A stretch of DNA of 47,321 nt from an alpha proteobacterium SCGC AAA536-K22 (GTDB lineage: Bacteria; Pseudomonadota; Alphaproteobacteria; Puniceispirillales; Marisalimonadaceae): NCBI GenBank assembly GCA_000421325.1, contig ATWQ01000003.1, positions 88,351 to 135,671 of the forward strand, written 5' to 3'. Position numbers and translations under genes: made by a program. The notes beneath the pieces were generated by a model. The model saw nothing but the letters and a program-made list of their open reading frames with translations, made no database searches and was not told the origin of the DNA. This document shows, in pieces, positions 47,213-47,321 of this stretch (positions are counted from its first letter, which is position 1; each line of letters opens with the position of its first letter).

Positions 47213-47321
47213 TTGTTAGAAACTAAAAAAAAAGAAAGACCAACAAACTGGATAATAGAACAAATAAAACTAATTGCACCCAAAAGAAAAATTCAAATAT
47301 TAGATTTTGCTAGTGGAAATG
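47213..47321 (+). CDS. SAM-dependent methyltransferase, 5' part (3'-partial at window end)
   Basis: First 36 codons of the same methyltransferase found at 41.7-42.2 kb: LLETKKKERPTNWIIEQIK, then the beginning of motif I, ILDFASGN, where the window ends. It starts at TTG 47213 with an AAGG ribosome-binding site eight bases upstream (47201-47204), unlike the other copy, which has no start. From 47227 to the end it is base-for-base identical to the reverse complement of 42124-42218. Whether a full second gene follows cannot be seen. Confidence 0.85.
   Translation, partial: MLETKKKERPTNWIIEQIKLIAPKRKIQILDFASGN
47227..47321 (+). repeat. 95-bp inverted repeat, right copy
   Basis: Identical over 95 bases to the minus strand of 42124-42218. 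The identity reaches the last base of the window, so the true repeat may be longer. Upstream of the A-run the two copies are unrelated. Confidence 0.95.

Overview
The window is a strongly AT-rich, tightly packed chromosomal stretch from an alphaproteobacterium. It has the alphaproteobacterial cell-cycle regulator GcrA, a C4-type 5-aminolevulinate synthase next to ferrochelatase, a one-cysteine alphaproteobacterial DksA, a recA preceded by the alphaproteobacterial LexA box (GAAC-N7-GAAC), and the tig-clpP-clpX-lon-hup block. The low GC, short intergenic gaps and many TTG/GTG starts fit a streamlined, probably marine or host-associated lineage; I cannot place it to genus. No phage, transposase, CRISPR array or classical defence island is visible. 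The window begins inside sufS and ends inside a methyltransferase gene, so it may be a whole contig.

Layout: (1) 1-3.5 kb: tail of a SUF iron-sulfur operon (sufS-sufT-sufA) followed by an Atm1-type ABC exporter. (2) 3.5-8.6 kb: NAD kinase on the minus strand, then kdsD and a queuosine tRNA-modification cluster queA-tgt-queG. (3) 8.6-12.2 kb: amtB-glnK on the minus strand, then a solute-binding-like protein without signal peptide, an EamA exporter and tRNA-Gly. (4) 12.3-16.5 kb: hemA-hemH on the minus strand, then dksA and LexA-controlled recA. (5) 16.5-22.4 kb: alaS, a frameshifted aminotransferase, a 454-aa protein of unknown family and a LOG-type hydrolase. (6) 22.5-28.5 kb: LysM protein, CDP-alcohol phosphatidyltransferase, msrB, an AroE-like enzyme, gcrA and pepN, all rightward. 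(7) 28.5-35 kb: minus-strand rhlE-like helicase, parE, glnA, glnB and aspartate aminotransferase. (8) 35-41.7 kb: tRNA-His, tRNA-Leu, tig, clpP, clpX, lon and hup. (9) 41.7-47.3 kb: a methyltransferase lacking its start, a cobalamin-riboswitch-controlled TonB receptor, an epimerase, ferredoxin-NADP reductase, an SDR and tRNA-Val, ending in a second copy of the methyltransferase start.

Nitrogen control is well represented: two PII proteins, an ammonium channel and glutamine synthetase with an adenylylation tyrosine. Protein quality control (Tig/ClpXP/Lon), haem synthesis, Fe-S assembly and B12 uptake complete a core-metabolism picture.

The most unusual structure is a 95-bp perfect inverted repeat. 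Positions 42124-42218 (minus) and 47227-47321 (plus) carry the same 5' part of a methyltransferase gene. Only the copy at the window end has a start codon, and the repeat runs to the last base. This means either an inverted duplication/rearrangement of the 5-kb btuB-to-tRNA-Val block or a chimeric join in the assembly. Other points of interest are the double-frameshifted aminotransferase beside the unknown 454-aa protein, and the AroE-like enzyme that has lost both shikimate-binding serines.
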